From: Liriodendron chinense
Taxonomy: Eukaryota; Streptophyta; Magnoliopsida; Magnoliales; Magnoliaceae
Length of the DNA stretch: 64,000 nucleotides
Direction: 5' to 3'
Assembly: GCA_003013855.2 (NCBI GenBank)
Contig: PVNU02002357.1
Location: 434,001 to 498,000 of the forward strand
In this document: positions 35,867 to 47,593 of the stretch, in pieces
Numbering within the stretch: position 1 is the first letter of the stretch
Layout of the letters: every line of letters begins with the position of its first letter
Made by a program: the position numbers and the translations under genes
Notes under the pieces: generated by a model
What the model was told of the DNA's origin: nothing
The model's input: only the letters and a program-made list of their open reading frames with translations
The model's database searches: none

Positions 35867-38654
35867 TCATTCCTCCATGAGATGATCCTCTGTTTGCGGT
35901 TTCGAAACCTGGACTTTGATCTTTGGAAGGGTGAGTGAAGGTTCCTGTTGAAGAGCGACGGGAGCCTTGACCATGTGAATGCTTTGTTCCAGCTCCTTTG
36001 TGGCTTCCTTTTGCTCCTTGGCTCTCTTCCCCTTCATCCTGCAAAATATCCCAAGGCATTTATATGAATACTACAAGTCCTGCAAAATGTGCATGCTTGG
36101 AAAATACGCTATTCATGTTAGTAGTTAGTAAACTGGATGGGAACGAGAAGGAGAGACCTTAGTGTATGGTGTTTGGCTTCCCTATCTACTCTGATCTTAT
36201 CAATCTTCTTTATGGCCTTCAATGTGTTCTCTGCAAGATTCCGGTCATATCTCTCTGGCCTGTTCCGCTTCCTTTCAAACTCAAAGGTTGAATCCTTGAA
36301 AGAAACAAACTCCCATCTTATTCATGCAACCCATATCAAGGCAAAATTGTAAGCTGGGGAAAAGAAGATCAACAATCTTTCTTACCTGCGTCATATCCTT
36401 TCCATGCAGTCGTCTGTATGCCTTTGTCCATTTTACTTTGCGAGGATTCCTCTTCATCTTGAAGTTTTTGTGGCATTTGGATCGGCAAAACCGGAAAATC
36501 TGCAGAAAGATGTTCGTCAGCGACAGGCGCTATCACCAGAAGAGACATATCAAATAAGAATGCACAGCTAGTAAGAAACAGTACAGGAACTTTGAATAGG
36601 TATGCAGAGAGGAAAACTTAGCAGATGTGTTTAGAGATGTGTGTGTGTGCGCACGCGCATATGTAATAGCGCTATGGCAGGTGCAACGCACAGGAAGAGA
36701 CGAGGGGAGAGAGCTGAGAGGCAAAAGGTGCGGCTACACACGGAAAAAGAGGGAATGGACTTACGAGAACAAGAGAATGACCCTTCAATGGTGGGCATCC
36801 AATCCCCTTTTTTTCTGGTGCTATGGCCTACTTGAGTTTTAGATCTGCTTCTTTTTTGGGATTACACCCTGACACAAGCCAACGCAAATACAGAGTGGAT
36901 GTTACATAGCATGGTGGGCCCTACATAGTTTTTTGTTGGGCAGGCTACCTAAGGATTTGCATCATGTCAGGGCTACAAGCAAAGGGGGAGACAGTGCAGG
37001 CTACTTCCATAAGCAAACAATGGAAACACCTCCAGTTGAAGGGTCAGATGCATATATCTTCTTTTACTTTCAAATCTTTCAATGCCTGATTGTGGGGGTA
37101 GAGATGTCCCCCAGTACCGACGCTTATATGTAGTAGACAGATGGGAAATAAACTTCACCTCGTAAGCCATGCACCAGCTGGCCCGAAGCCCAAGGATAAC
37201 AGTTGAAGTCAGGCAGGCAGGCAGTCCCCAATCATCTGACAGCAATCTTGAAAGCTGACCCCAAATAGCTGGGACAAGGCTATGATGATGATGATGACAA
37301 TAACATACCTAGGTTTGTGTCTGGAAGGAACAGCACACAAGTGTTTGAGAACTTGATTGAGTACTGGAAAATTAATGAGCTAACTCAATGGAAGAATGAC
37401 TGACACCAAGTTACTGGAGTAACTCAGTTTCTTTAAAGCACAGGAGACAAAGGAAGCACCCAAAGAACTCAGCCAAGCACTTAAACTCCATTGAGTGCTT
37501 CAAAAGACTTTAAAAACGTTAACAGTGATGGTTTTGACTTTTGAACCAACAGCTCAATGGGCCTATGATCCACTTATTGCTAGTGTTTTTGGTCTTGGGA
37601 TATGCTAGACATTATGTTTATTGTATTAAGGGCAGTTGCGTTATATTTGCTTTTTTGTGAGAGCTCGTAACTCTAATCCCATGTTTTCTTCTCTCATCTT
37701 CTCTTCTCACTTTCCCTCTTCTTCTCTTTCTTTCTTCTTTTTCCATCTCTACACAAGTCCACAAAAAATAGACTATATTTAATAATTGTTTTTAGTTCAA
37801 AATTTTGGTCAAATGCTAAAACAAAGTCTTAAGTTAGAACCAGTTGATTTGGATTGACTACCCATCTAGTCAAACTTGAATCTAGAAGTTTTAACCATTG
37901 CCCTAAAACCACCACGTTTCCTTAAGGATTCACTGAAGCCGCCAACAGTCACCATCTTAACCTGCAATTCCACTAGATATTTTAGCCAAGATTTCATCTT
38001 TCCCATTAATATAACAGAATGAGTAAGGTCATTTTTCTTTCTCTGTAAGTGTTATGATGACTTATAGGTGCCACTCATTCTTGCATAGTTAAAATTTTTG
38101 TCCAAGATGAGACTGGCAAACCATCTCAGGAGCCATCAGATATGTTTCCAGCAATGAAATTTCAATGGATTATCGTATTTGAAAGGGAAAAGACAAGCGT
38201 CGTACTGAAGTCAAATCAGCGTCATCAAGACTCCAAAATGCCACCACAGTACAGACGTGTGTACAACATGAACAAGGTGAGCTAGGACTAAAAAAAAAAA
38301 AAAAAAGGCAGAAGAGAGGCACCTTTTACAAGATACATGATTAGAATCAATAATACTGTTAACAAAAATGGTACTTATGGAGAAGTGCCTAGGAGAGGTA
38401 GGAGATAGAAGAAGCCCAATACCTAATCTCATTAATAATGAAGTCATGTTTGCAAGGAATACCATTCTATTTGAGCCTGAGACCCTTTTCTACCAACAAG
38501 GATATCCCACAAACAACTATGTACTACCACAACCTTATTGGGCATAAATATGAAAAAGAAACAACGAGCTTACCGTTGCATCATTGCGGACAAACTGAAT
38601 GCCATGCCCTGGATAAATAGTGGAGGAGCAGAACCAACACTTCTCTAACCTCAT
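35867..38654 (-). CDS. RLP24: Ribosome biogenesis protein RLP24 (L24e-like), 4 exons
   Basis: Exons (minus strand): 38654-38574, 36499-36386, 36294-36158, 36038-35867. Joined they encode 167 residues with no stop. Introns are 2074, 91 and 119 bases with GT...AG ends; the third donor, GTCTCTCC, is weak. Exon 1 starts MRLEKCWFCSSTIYPGHG. Cysteines C6, C9, C32 and C36 form the L24e/TRASH zinc site. Exon 3 has the signature DSTFEFERKRNRPERYDRN. The end is rich in Lys/Glu (MKGKRAKEQKEATKELEQS) and finishes MEE. RLP24 is a conserved nucleolar factor on pre-60S particles that holds the place of ribosomal protein L24 until cytoplasmic maturation. Length fits plant and animal homologues (~160 residues). 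Start, splice phases and stop all agree, so I regard it as an intact housekeeping gene. Confidence 0.95.
36500..38573 (-). other. RLP24 intron 1 with repeat debris
   Basis: A 2.07-kb intron (GTAAGC...TTTCTGCAG). It contains half of a fold-back unit (about 36785-36925, CAATGGTGGGCATCCAATCC to GCATGGTGGGCCC), a (GT)n/(GC)-rich patch near 36640 and an A17 run near 38290. No other exon recognised inside it. Confidence 0.7.
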
Positions 38655-39957
38655 TGTACTTCAGAGTCAGGCAAAACTGACACTCTGAAAATGAAAAGGA
38701 AATCAAAATGATAAGACAGTAAAATGATTCTCTGCAGCAACATGAAGTTATTTTTCTTATAGTTGACTAGAGAATGTAACACAAGCAATGCACATGGAGA
38801 GAAGAGGATGCAGGTTGCAAGATATGCAACAGCAGAAAAGAGATCTGGGAGAACCAAGATCCTCTACAACACCAGTTGCACACAGCAGGTACAACACCTG
38901 AGCTCTATAGCTCTATCGGGCACATCGAGTTGCATGTATTGCATCCAATCTGTCCATCAGGTGCACCCCTCCATGCTAGGCCCTGGGGCGAAAAATCTGT
39001 CTAATCCACAACTCAGGTGGGTTACAACATAGGGAACAATTGGTATTAGGCACTAGCGATAGGTTTGTGTGTGTGGCCCACCATGGCATTTATATTCCAT
39101 CCAACCCATTCATCAGGTGCAAGTCACCAAGACGAAGGGACTCTCTAAAAATTATCCAAATAAAAAACACATGAGGGCAGCACCACATGAACTTTCAGGT
39201 TTTACTCATGATTTGACATCGCTCCCCATGTTGTGGCCAGTTGAGTTTTGGTTCAGGCTGAGTTCTGGGATGTACAGTGAACAGTAGGGGTTCATCTAAT
39301 GGACAGAGTACATGGAACAGACCATATGGCAGGCATCACAGAGTTTGAGTTTTGCACCTGCTTCCTACAACAGATTAGTAGTAAAGGATTCATATTTAAC
39401 ACAAGCGGTAAAATCTACAACATCCTCGTCTCTTGGGGAGCAGCTGAAATCTCACCCACATGTTTGTTAAGCACACGTCTGTAGTCACGGTAAATTACGT
39501 AAATACCCTTTTATTCGGTTGAAAACCCTTCCCTATCCTCAAATAATACAAAGTTTTAGCCATCACAAAAACTAATCGTGTGAAAATTTTTGCCCCCAAA
39601 TGCTCCCGTTATATAGTAGAGATTAAAGTTAAAGAGGGTCTTGAAATGAAGATGATAATTAGATGAACACCAAGCCAAGTCACATGACAAGGAAAACCTT
39701 ATATAGTCACCAAATCACAGGTCAAGAGTCCACCTAGGGCCTATTTCTGACATTCCCATATCCCGAGAGTGTTCCTACTAGTGGTCAATTGACAATCATC
39801 AACTAAAGGAGCCTTCCATGGTCATTCAACTTCGATTCACATTCATCAAACAATTACGAGTAAAATTGGATAAGGGCATTTACAAATTCATGCCATTTTT
39901 TGTGACCGTAATTTTTTTTTTTTTTTTTTTCAGAATTCCCATGAGTAATGACTATAT
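38655..39957. other. Upstream region of RLP24, no gene
   Basis: No TATA box is obvious upstream of the RLP24 start. About 38930-39280 holds a degraded repeat of the GGCCCACCATGGCATTTATATTCC type; a T20 run lies near 39912-39930. Nothing coding recognised. Confidence 0.5.
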
Positions 39958-41045
39958 TGATGCAGGATGGATGATCTAACTTAGAATGATGTGCTGAAAC
40001 ACAATAACGGATTAATTAAAGCAATCAAAATACAAAATAAACTACCCTATCACAAAGTTAAAGAATCTAAGTAACAAAGCATGTTCCGTTTCAAAGCCGT
40101 AAACAATCCCGCAATGCAGATCTAACAAAATATGAATCGATTAGGACATAGGGAAAGTGGAACTTCCATCTAGCATAGGGATTAACCTTAATTCAAAGGT
40201 TATTCCTTGGCTTTGTTAGGGTTTTGGTAGGTTAGGGTTAATTTGGGACTAGGGAATTGGTAATCAGGGTTTTAAGTTTCGGGAATTGAGGACTTAAGTT
40301 TTTGAGAATTAGGGTTTTGGAGTTTAGGTTAATGGTCAAGGAGTAGAGAGGATGGAGGGAGATGAAATAAGGAGCCACGTGATAAGGGGGGAACTGTCCG
40401 TACGGACAGCCGTACAGGGGTTTGGGATAAGTGATTGGGCTTGGGTCCGGTTGGGTTTGGATGGGCTAGGATTTGATTGGGTTGATGTCGGATGGGTTAG
40501 GGTTTGATTTGAGGTGTGGTTTAGATCAAAGAAAAAGAACAGGAAGAATAAAGAAAAATCAAATGAGAAAGAGAAAAGTGAAGGAACTACCTTGAAGAGA
40601 AGAATGAGAGAGTGATAGGTTGGAATCACTCCATGGCATCACACCAACTCCATTCACATGAGGATTTTGTTGCTCAAAGCAAAAGAGAGAAGTTTCATTC
40701 GATGCATAATAATCCTAGGGCATTCACACGTCCAAGCCTTTATAGGCTATTTTGGATGTTTTTACAAAAAAACACCTCCAATACAATAAAATGTTCAAAA
40801 TACCCTTAAATCAACTAAAACATAAAACGAACCACAAAATAAATAACTAAACTAATGTCCCATGATGTCCACAGCCAAGATAGACCAATGATCAAGATGG
40901 GTCAACGGTTTAGATGATCTAATGCACGAAATCCAACGGTCCGATGAAAGCGTCCACTCAATCCAACCATAGAGATGTTGAAACTAGGGCCAAAGCTCTC
41001 CTCCTCCTTTGATATACTCTGAATGGTGCTCGGATGTCCTCATCA
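39958..41045 (-). mobile_element. Solo LTR related to the gypsy LTR
   Basis: Ends TGATGCAGGATGG... and ...GATGTCCTCATCA match the termini of the 5900-6838 LTR; the interior has diverged. Flanks TATAT (39953-39957) and TATAC (41046-41050) agree at 4 of 5, fitting a 5-bp TSD. Contains the palindrome CTGTCCGTACGGACAG near 40393. Confidence 0.75.
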
Positions 41046-43340
41046 TATACATTGTTTATTAAGTATGAACTATTAAGGCACTTAGTGCTCATAGAACTTC
41101 TTTGACAAAATTAAAAGCCCGATATGTTGTGAGAAACAATAAAACATTATTTGGATGTGGTATGAAATACACTAAATAAGCAAGAAGCATTTATGGTTTC
41201 AGGACAATAGATTAAGGGAAAACCTAGGTTGAGTTTGGATGCACCATCTAATTGAATTGCAATTATTAGTCTAATGAGAAACGTGAAAACAAGGCATTTA
41301 TGATTTCAAGACTGTATATTAAGAGAAACCCTAGGGTGCATTTGGATGCACTATCTAATTGAATAGCAATTATCAATCTAATGAGAAAAGTGAGAACGAA
41401 TCACATAAGGAGAGGTTCAAGAGGTGATTTTGGCGCACGTGACAATGTGGCACGTGCGCAAGAGATTCAGGCCATGTGACAGATGCAATTCAACACTAAC
41501 AGGCATTGTCCAAGATCCAAGTGGATCCAATCATCAGGCAAGCCATACATTTGCGGTGTGTATAGGCCACTGTTTACTTTCTTTATAACCATGAATTTTC
41601 CTTGTATGAATGTGTCAACCTAATCAAAGAATTTGGCTAATTTATAAACCCTGATACAGTCACTGTCAGCCCTACCAAATGATTGACAATGATCTCTAAC
41701 TTATGTTAGATTAGACATCCACCACTTTCTGCAATAAAGCTCTTAAAACACAAGAGTCAACATTGTGGAAAGTGTAGCTTTTGTTTATTTCACTAAGAAT
41801 CATAGGAATATATAGAAGAGGAGAGAGATCTATGAGGATCTTAACAAATACAAATTTTAACAAAAATAGAAATTTTTTAATCTAATAAGATTACCCCAAT
41901 CTACTTTATTATTCCCCCTTAAACTCAAGGTGCTCTAAAAGGAATAACTTGAGTTTGGAAGGTACGGTGAACATTTATTAAAAAAAAAGAAGAAGAAGAA
42001 AAAACAAAAGAAATTTAACGATAATGTGGCACTAAAACGACTAGTGGGGATGAAATGACGAGTGGGGATGAAGCAAGCAAGCAAGCACTTTTGATGACTT
42101 CTGAGACGTGAACTAATAACACTTTCAATGACTAACGAATGATCTGATGGCACTTCCGGTGGCTAGAAGTTCAACCATTGCACTTCCCATGGAAGCACGC
42201 TTTTGGTGGATGGGAGTTCAACCGTTGCTCTTCTGTGATTCTAAATGTTCCGACATCAAAGAAAACGGGTTTGGTCCATATGCCTGGCACAAGAATGAGT
42301 CCGGTCCACAAGCATGGTACAATAATGACTCTATTCCATAAGCACAGCATAATAACAAGTCTAATCCATGCGCCCGGCACAATAACGAGTAAGGTCCATA
42401 CACCCTCATTGGGGTTTTTACTTGCTTAGGTTACAAATAAGTCCCTTAAGCGACATGTGATGTTTTTAGAGCCTGAATATTTAAAAAAGAAGAGAAGTTT
42501 GTCCTTTTCTATAACGAGTTCAATGGTGCCACATGTTGCCTTTTGAATCTTTGTATGAGTTGTATGCAGATCTTAGTTTTGCAATTAGTTTCAATTTATT
42601 TTGATTTTAACTGCATTAGTTTGGTATAAGAGCAAGTTCTGCTCCTGCGAAGTCTTTATCTCTCCTCTTTCTCTATCCTTATTTTCCTTCTCTTCCCCCA
42701 AATCTGTCCAATTTCCCCAGCTAAATCAGGCACCTACTGTGCATCCAAAACAGTCCCAATCTGTCCCGTACCTTCCCATTCACACTTCACAGCCCCTAAT
42801 CTCTGAAAAATAAAGAAAAAGAAACACGAACTCCTTCATGTGGAACCCATTGTGATCAAGTGAGGTACGCATGAGACTCGTGATCCGTTTCCATCAGCCG
42901 CTCATTATGTGGGTCCCACAGTGGACAAGCCTGGCCCAAAAATCAAGATAGCTCGCTCATCAAATGAGACGCCTGTGACCGTTGAATACGTGCCACTGCT
43001 TACTCACCTGGTGAGTGAGCTAATTCAATTTTTGGATCACTGAATCCAATGTCTAGTAATCTAGACCGTTGATGTCACCGGCCATGCTGTGGATACCTTT
43101 GGATTTGGTGGGCCCTACAAATAAGCAGTTAAGAAATGAACGGTACAAATTCGGCTTAAAATGGCCAAATATCACATGGAAAGGATCTTCCAAACTGGAT
43201 GATTTGTATGCAGGGAGGATAAAGATGTTAGGGTTTGGATGGGAGAAGCATGGCCGATGTGGAAGCTGGGGTTTACGAAATTCGGACTCTAGAGCGAGGG
43301 AGACGGAGAGAGATAGATACCTTCGATCAACGGCTACGGA
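41046..43340. other. Gene-free region with possible Copia LTR traces
   Basis: A ~90-base phrase about TGCACTATCTAATTGAAT is repeated in tandem (about 41220-41400). 41730-41935 resembles a minus-strand Copia LTR (tract CTTGAGTTTAAGGGGGAAT on the minus strand near 41915-41935, then CTATATATTCC). 42240-42410 has four diverged repeats of a ~30-base ATAAGTCTGGTCCATGC-type unit. Nothing coding is convincing. Confidence 0.4.
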
Positions 43341-43344
43341 TCAT

Positions 43345-43386
43345 ATGGCGATGGCGATAGCGATGGCGATGGCGATGGCGATGGCA
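43345..43386. repeat. ATGGCG hexanucleotide repeat, 7 units
   Basis: Seven six-base units with one internal ATAGCG and a final ATGGCA. It is open on both strands (Ala-Ile or Met-Ala runs), but no supporting gene structure was found. Confidence 0.95.
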
Positions 43387-43592
43387 GCTACGGGCGACGC
43401 GATCACAATCTCCTTGTGGAAAGGGGGGGAGATGAAGTGTGCGAGCGACAGGAGGAGGGAAGGAAGATGGAGTAGGGATTTGCTAAGGGAGAGTAACTTT
43501 GGCACACGTGTTAAATATCCGTGATTTTGAATCACGTGTAAGAGATCTGAACCATTCATCGGGTAGCGAGTACTGTAAAAAAAAATAGAGGA

Positions 43593-44062
43593 CGGGGATT
43601 GGGTACGAACACACGCCTGTCCACAGCTCGGCACAAACACGGGCTCTGAGGGGCCCACCCTGATGTATGGTTTTATCCATACCGGCCATCCATGTTGCCA
43701 TATCATTTTAGGTATAATCCCAAAAAATGAGCGAGATCCAACGCTCAAGTGGACCGCGAGATCAAGCTGATATTTATGGCTTCCCTTCATAAGGTCTATG
43801 TGATATCATGAACAGGTTGGATGGCAAATAAACACAAGGTGGATCCCAGAATGGTTTCAGCAGGGGGCATCATTATTGCTGCTGTTTCCTATGGTGGGGT
43901 CAACTTGAGGCTTGGATGATTGGATCTACCTCATTTTTTCGATATATAGCATGAAATTGTATGGCAAAATGGATGGACGGTGTGGATAAAACTCATACGT
44001 CACGGTGCGTCCCCCAGAAGCCCATCCTGTGCCAAGCCGGGACCGGTACCAAATCTGCAACC
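43593..44062. mobile_element. Fold-back element with GATTNGGTAC ends
   Basis: Left GATTGGGTACG and right (reverse complement) GATTTGGTACC resemble the TIR core GGATTAGGTAC of the 15680 and 52605 MITEs. Interior is a complete fold-back unit (CCATACCGGCCATCC half; GATGGACGGTGTGGATAAAAC half). No clear TSD. Confidence 0.6.
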
Positions 44063-44121
44063 AAAAGAACGCGACCTGGTTGCAACCCGGGAGCCAGCTA
44101 TATGGGTGAGACCTCTATCGT

Positions 44122-44633
44122 GGTTGTGTCACACACTAGGATATACAGAGACAAATCCCGCCCCCTCCTCACCAATATGGGACAAACTAACAATCTCCCT
44201 CCCCACAGCAGAATCTGGAGCGTGCAACACACATGCACAGGGTCTCCCCCTTCTTCCCGCTCACGTAAGCTTGGGGCATGGACCGGGCGGATAACCTAGC
44301 TTTGATACCACTGTTGTGTCACACCCAAAAGGCTAACCTATTAGGTGGAGTGACCCCAGGATATATGAAGACAAACTTTGCCCCCCTCCCAACCGATGTG
44401 AGACAAACCAACAATCCCCCTCCCCACAGCGGAACCTAAAGTGTGCAACACATATGCACGGGGCCTCCCCATCCTTTCCGCTCATGTGGACCTGGGGCAT
44501 GGACCGGGCGGATAACCTAGGTTCTGATACCACTGTTGTGTCACACCCAAAAGGCTAACTTGTTAGGTGGAGTAACCCAGGATATATGAAGACAAACTCC
44601 ACCCCTCCCAACTGATGTGGGACAAAACCAATA
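44122..44633 (-). mobile_element. Three-LTR TRIM array
   Basis: Minus-strand miniature retrotransposon. ~100-bp LTRs (44122-44192 with an internal deletion, 44312-44413, 44534-44633) begin TGTTGTGTCACACC on the plus strand; 44312-44413 ends CCAACA and the other two vary (CTAACA, CCAATA). They alternate with two ~120-bp internal segments. Each internal segment has an initiator-Met-tRNA-type primer site on the minus strand (TGGTATCAAAGC at 44299-44310, TGGTATCAGAAC at 44521-44532) and a G-rich polypurine tract GTGGGGAGGGGGAT next to the following LTR. No coding capacity. Three LTRs with two interiors suggests unequal recombination. No TSD found. Confidence 0.8.
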
Positions 44634-45543
44634 AGGCCCACCTTCATGTATTCATTGTATATCCACGCTGTCCATCAATTTTGTTCAACTTGTTTTAGGA
44701 CACAGTCCCAAATTTGAAGTAGGTACAAATTTCAAGTGGACCACACTATAGGAAATAGTGGTTATTGACCATTAAAAACCTTTTATGTGCCACAAAAGTT
44801 TTGGATCAAGATGATTTTGTTTTTCCTTTCATCCAGGTCTGGATGACTTTATCAACAAGTTAGATGGTCAATAAACATTACAATAGGCCTTGGGAAGTTA
44901 TTAATGGTGGGCATCCAGTGACCACTATTTCCTGTGGTGTGGTCTACCTAAAATTTATATCTCCTTCATATTTGGGGCCATGCCCTAAAACAAGCTGGAA
45001 AAACCTATGGACAGCATGGGTATAAAATGAATAGATCAAGTTGAGCCCTAAAATCAACATATACCTATTAAATGAGTGAGAACGGATTAGCTGTTACCCT
45101 TTCACCCAACCATGTGGGACCCCACCTTAATGTATTTTTCTATATGCCATTCATCTGTTTTTCTATCTCATTGGGCTACTAAAGTTTTGGATCAAGCTAA
45201 TATTTGTATTTTTCCCTTCATCTAGTTCTTCTTAACATTATCGGAATCTGTTTTTGCATCTCATTGGGCCACTAAAGTTTAGGATCAAGCTGATATTCGC
45301 ATTTTTCCCTTCATCTAGGTTTTCTTAACATTATCGGTAGGTTGGATAGGAAATAACATTACAAAAACCTTATGATGGGCCCTTTTGAAATATTAATGGT
45401 GGGGCACTCAATCAACATTGTTTCCTCTAGTGTGGTCCACATGAGTATTGGATCTACTTAATTTTTGGGACCACTTCCTAAAATGGGTTGGAAAAACGAG
45501 TAGATGGTGTGGATATATGAAAAGTCATTAAGGTGGCCCCACA
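44634..45543. repeat. Two fold-back units
   Basis: Unit 1 about 44634-45052 (complete, GTGGACCACACTA and GTGGTGTGGTCTACC halves). Unit 2 about 45115-45543, with its middle duplicated in tandem (TTGGATCAAGCTAATATTTG near 45191 and again near 45280). Confidence 0.7.
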
Positions 45544-45605
45544 GTAAGGGTAACACCCACTAAGGCGTTACCCAAGTAAATTCGCTCCCAAAATGATTCC
45601 CATAT

Positions 45606-46603
45606 AATGTTTTAAATATTGATGATATTCGGCCAATATATTCCACAATACATCTTGTATCCCACATATGCGATACGAAACGCACAGGTAGTGTTGATAT
45701 ATCTCACATGTTCGATCCAATGAGCATTTCCAATTTTCGATCCATTTTTTTTATTGAAATTATGTAAAATCAATGTCAAATGGTTATAAATCCATTGGTT
45801 TATCATGTTTTGCATGAAAAATCATAAAGTCAGAGTTGGAGCTGGAGCTTTGATTTTGATATCCATTGGTTCTTTATGTTTTTTTTTTTTTTCAAAATTT
45901 TCCTTCAACTAGTTACCAATTGAGGCTAATTTCAAAGTATTTAGGAGTATTTGATGAAATGATCATCACATATATTTTAATTTCAAATTTTGAATGTAGG
46001 TGGTTCGATTTGAAAAACAATTGGAAAAAAATTAAAAAAATTCAAATTTCTCTCAAATTGCTTACAATGTTGCACTCCAAACATGAAATCAAGCATATAT
46101 GCTAATTGATCTACTGATTTGTTAATTAGTCCTTGTTAATTTTCAAAAAAAAAATTTGTTTTTTAATTAAAAATTTATTAAAGTATATATATATTTTTTT
46201 TAAAATTTCCCTTCAATTACCTATCAATTGAGACTAATTTCAAAGTATTTAGGAGTGTTTGATGAAATGATCATCAGATACACTTCAAATGTTATGCATT
46301 CAATTCGAATATACTTGTATTAGTTCAGTCAGATAGCACATAACTTAGGACCCTATACAAAGGAAACATATTATGTGCACTTCTTTTTTGCGATGTTCTG
46401 ATTGAAAAGTGTGTATTAAGATTTTTTTTAACAATCTTTGAAGTTTCATTGAAAAATTCAACCATTTTTTCAATGTTTCTCCATGTTTTCCAAAAAGTGC
46501 GATAAATTGTCTGATACAAACAATATATTTTATATGATAACCAATACATATTTGTGTCTCAAGGGTGCGATACGTAATGCGATATTGATATTTTGAACAT
46601 TGG
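45606..46603. mobile_element. ~1-kb TIR element, no transposase
   Basis: Left AATGTTTTAAATATTGAT and right (reverse complement) CAATGTTCAAAATATCAAT are imperfect TIRs. Flanks TCCCATAT (45598-45605) and TCCCACAT (46604-46611) agree at 7 of 8. A ~90-base internal direct repeat (about 45890 and 46200, TTTCAAAGTATTTAGGAGT) is visible. Confidence 0.6.
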
Positions 46604-47593
46604 TCCCACATGTATAATGAAATCGTACATGGTGTGCCACACACCACTAACCTCATTGGTGTGTTGACGTCACCAAGGTTTGTGGGTCCCACCATAATGT
46701 ATGTGTTATATCTATACTGTCCATACATTTTACAAGATCATTTTAGGGCATGACCCCAAAAATGAGGTAGATATAAAGCTCAAGTGGACTACACCATAAA
46801 AAAATAGTCCATTGTTGTTACAATGCAAGATTCGAGCCACACATTGTTTTTAATTGCTTTGGATATGTTTTGCATTCCTTGTATATCCTAATGTGTGTGG
46901 CATAGTTTATCCTATAATATTTATAGTTTCGTTAGAATTCTTAACCGTGATTATGGATGCCACGTCCTTTGTGCATGATATGGAACATCTCAACCATTAC
47001 AATTGTACAAAAAATCATAATGCGTGATATTGTTGGTATCATAGATCAATGCATATTAAGGGACACCATAGGCCTCCCTATGTCTTGGATGAATAATCGT
47101 TTGATTGTAAATGTTAAGGGACATGACAATTCCTTTCATGATCCAGACCATACCATCTTATAATAAGGCTACAATGATAAAGATGTCATGCTGTCAAGAG
47201 GCATGTTGGAAGAATATGGTGTAGTTTATATCGACTAGTTAGCATGCATATTACCAAGGATGGACAAATACAACGTGATCAAGTCCTACCTTTAATTGTG
47301 TGGTTATAGGTTTGGCGATGCCATAGACTTAAGGAATGGTGATATGAAGATATTATGAATATGTGGCACATCCTCCTAGTTGTATGCTTATGAGATGTTG
47401 ACCATATATAATCCTATCTGTATGATTTAATATGCATTTAGTCGCCCATAGCCCAAGGGTGTAGTAGCCATGCATATAGTTGACTGTCCTAATACATCAA
47501 AAATGTTATTATAGTTTTTCAATGTTTTAGGTCATGCATTGTTATTGTGGTTGGATGCTCTAGATCCTTTTGGATTGCATATGACATGATATG
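46604..47593. other. Partial fold-back unit and unrecognised AT-rich DNA
   Basis: 46670-46820 is one half of a fold-back unit (CTATACTGTCCATAC to CAAGTGGACTACACCAT). The rest (46820-47593) shows no recognised gene or repeat. Confidence 0.5.

Noticed and set aside
42621..42633. TTGGTATAAGAGC as a plus-strand retroelement primer site
   Set aside because: No convincing LTR ends immediately upstream and no gag downstream; possibly chance.
43069..43790. Open frames on both strands around the ATGGCG repeat
   Set aside because: Openness comes from the hexamer repeat; no homology, splice structure or promoter support.
46957..47163. 68-codon open frame near a possible transposase remnant
   Set aside because: No recognisable domain or supporting frame on either side.
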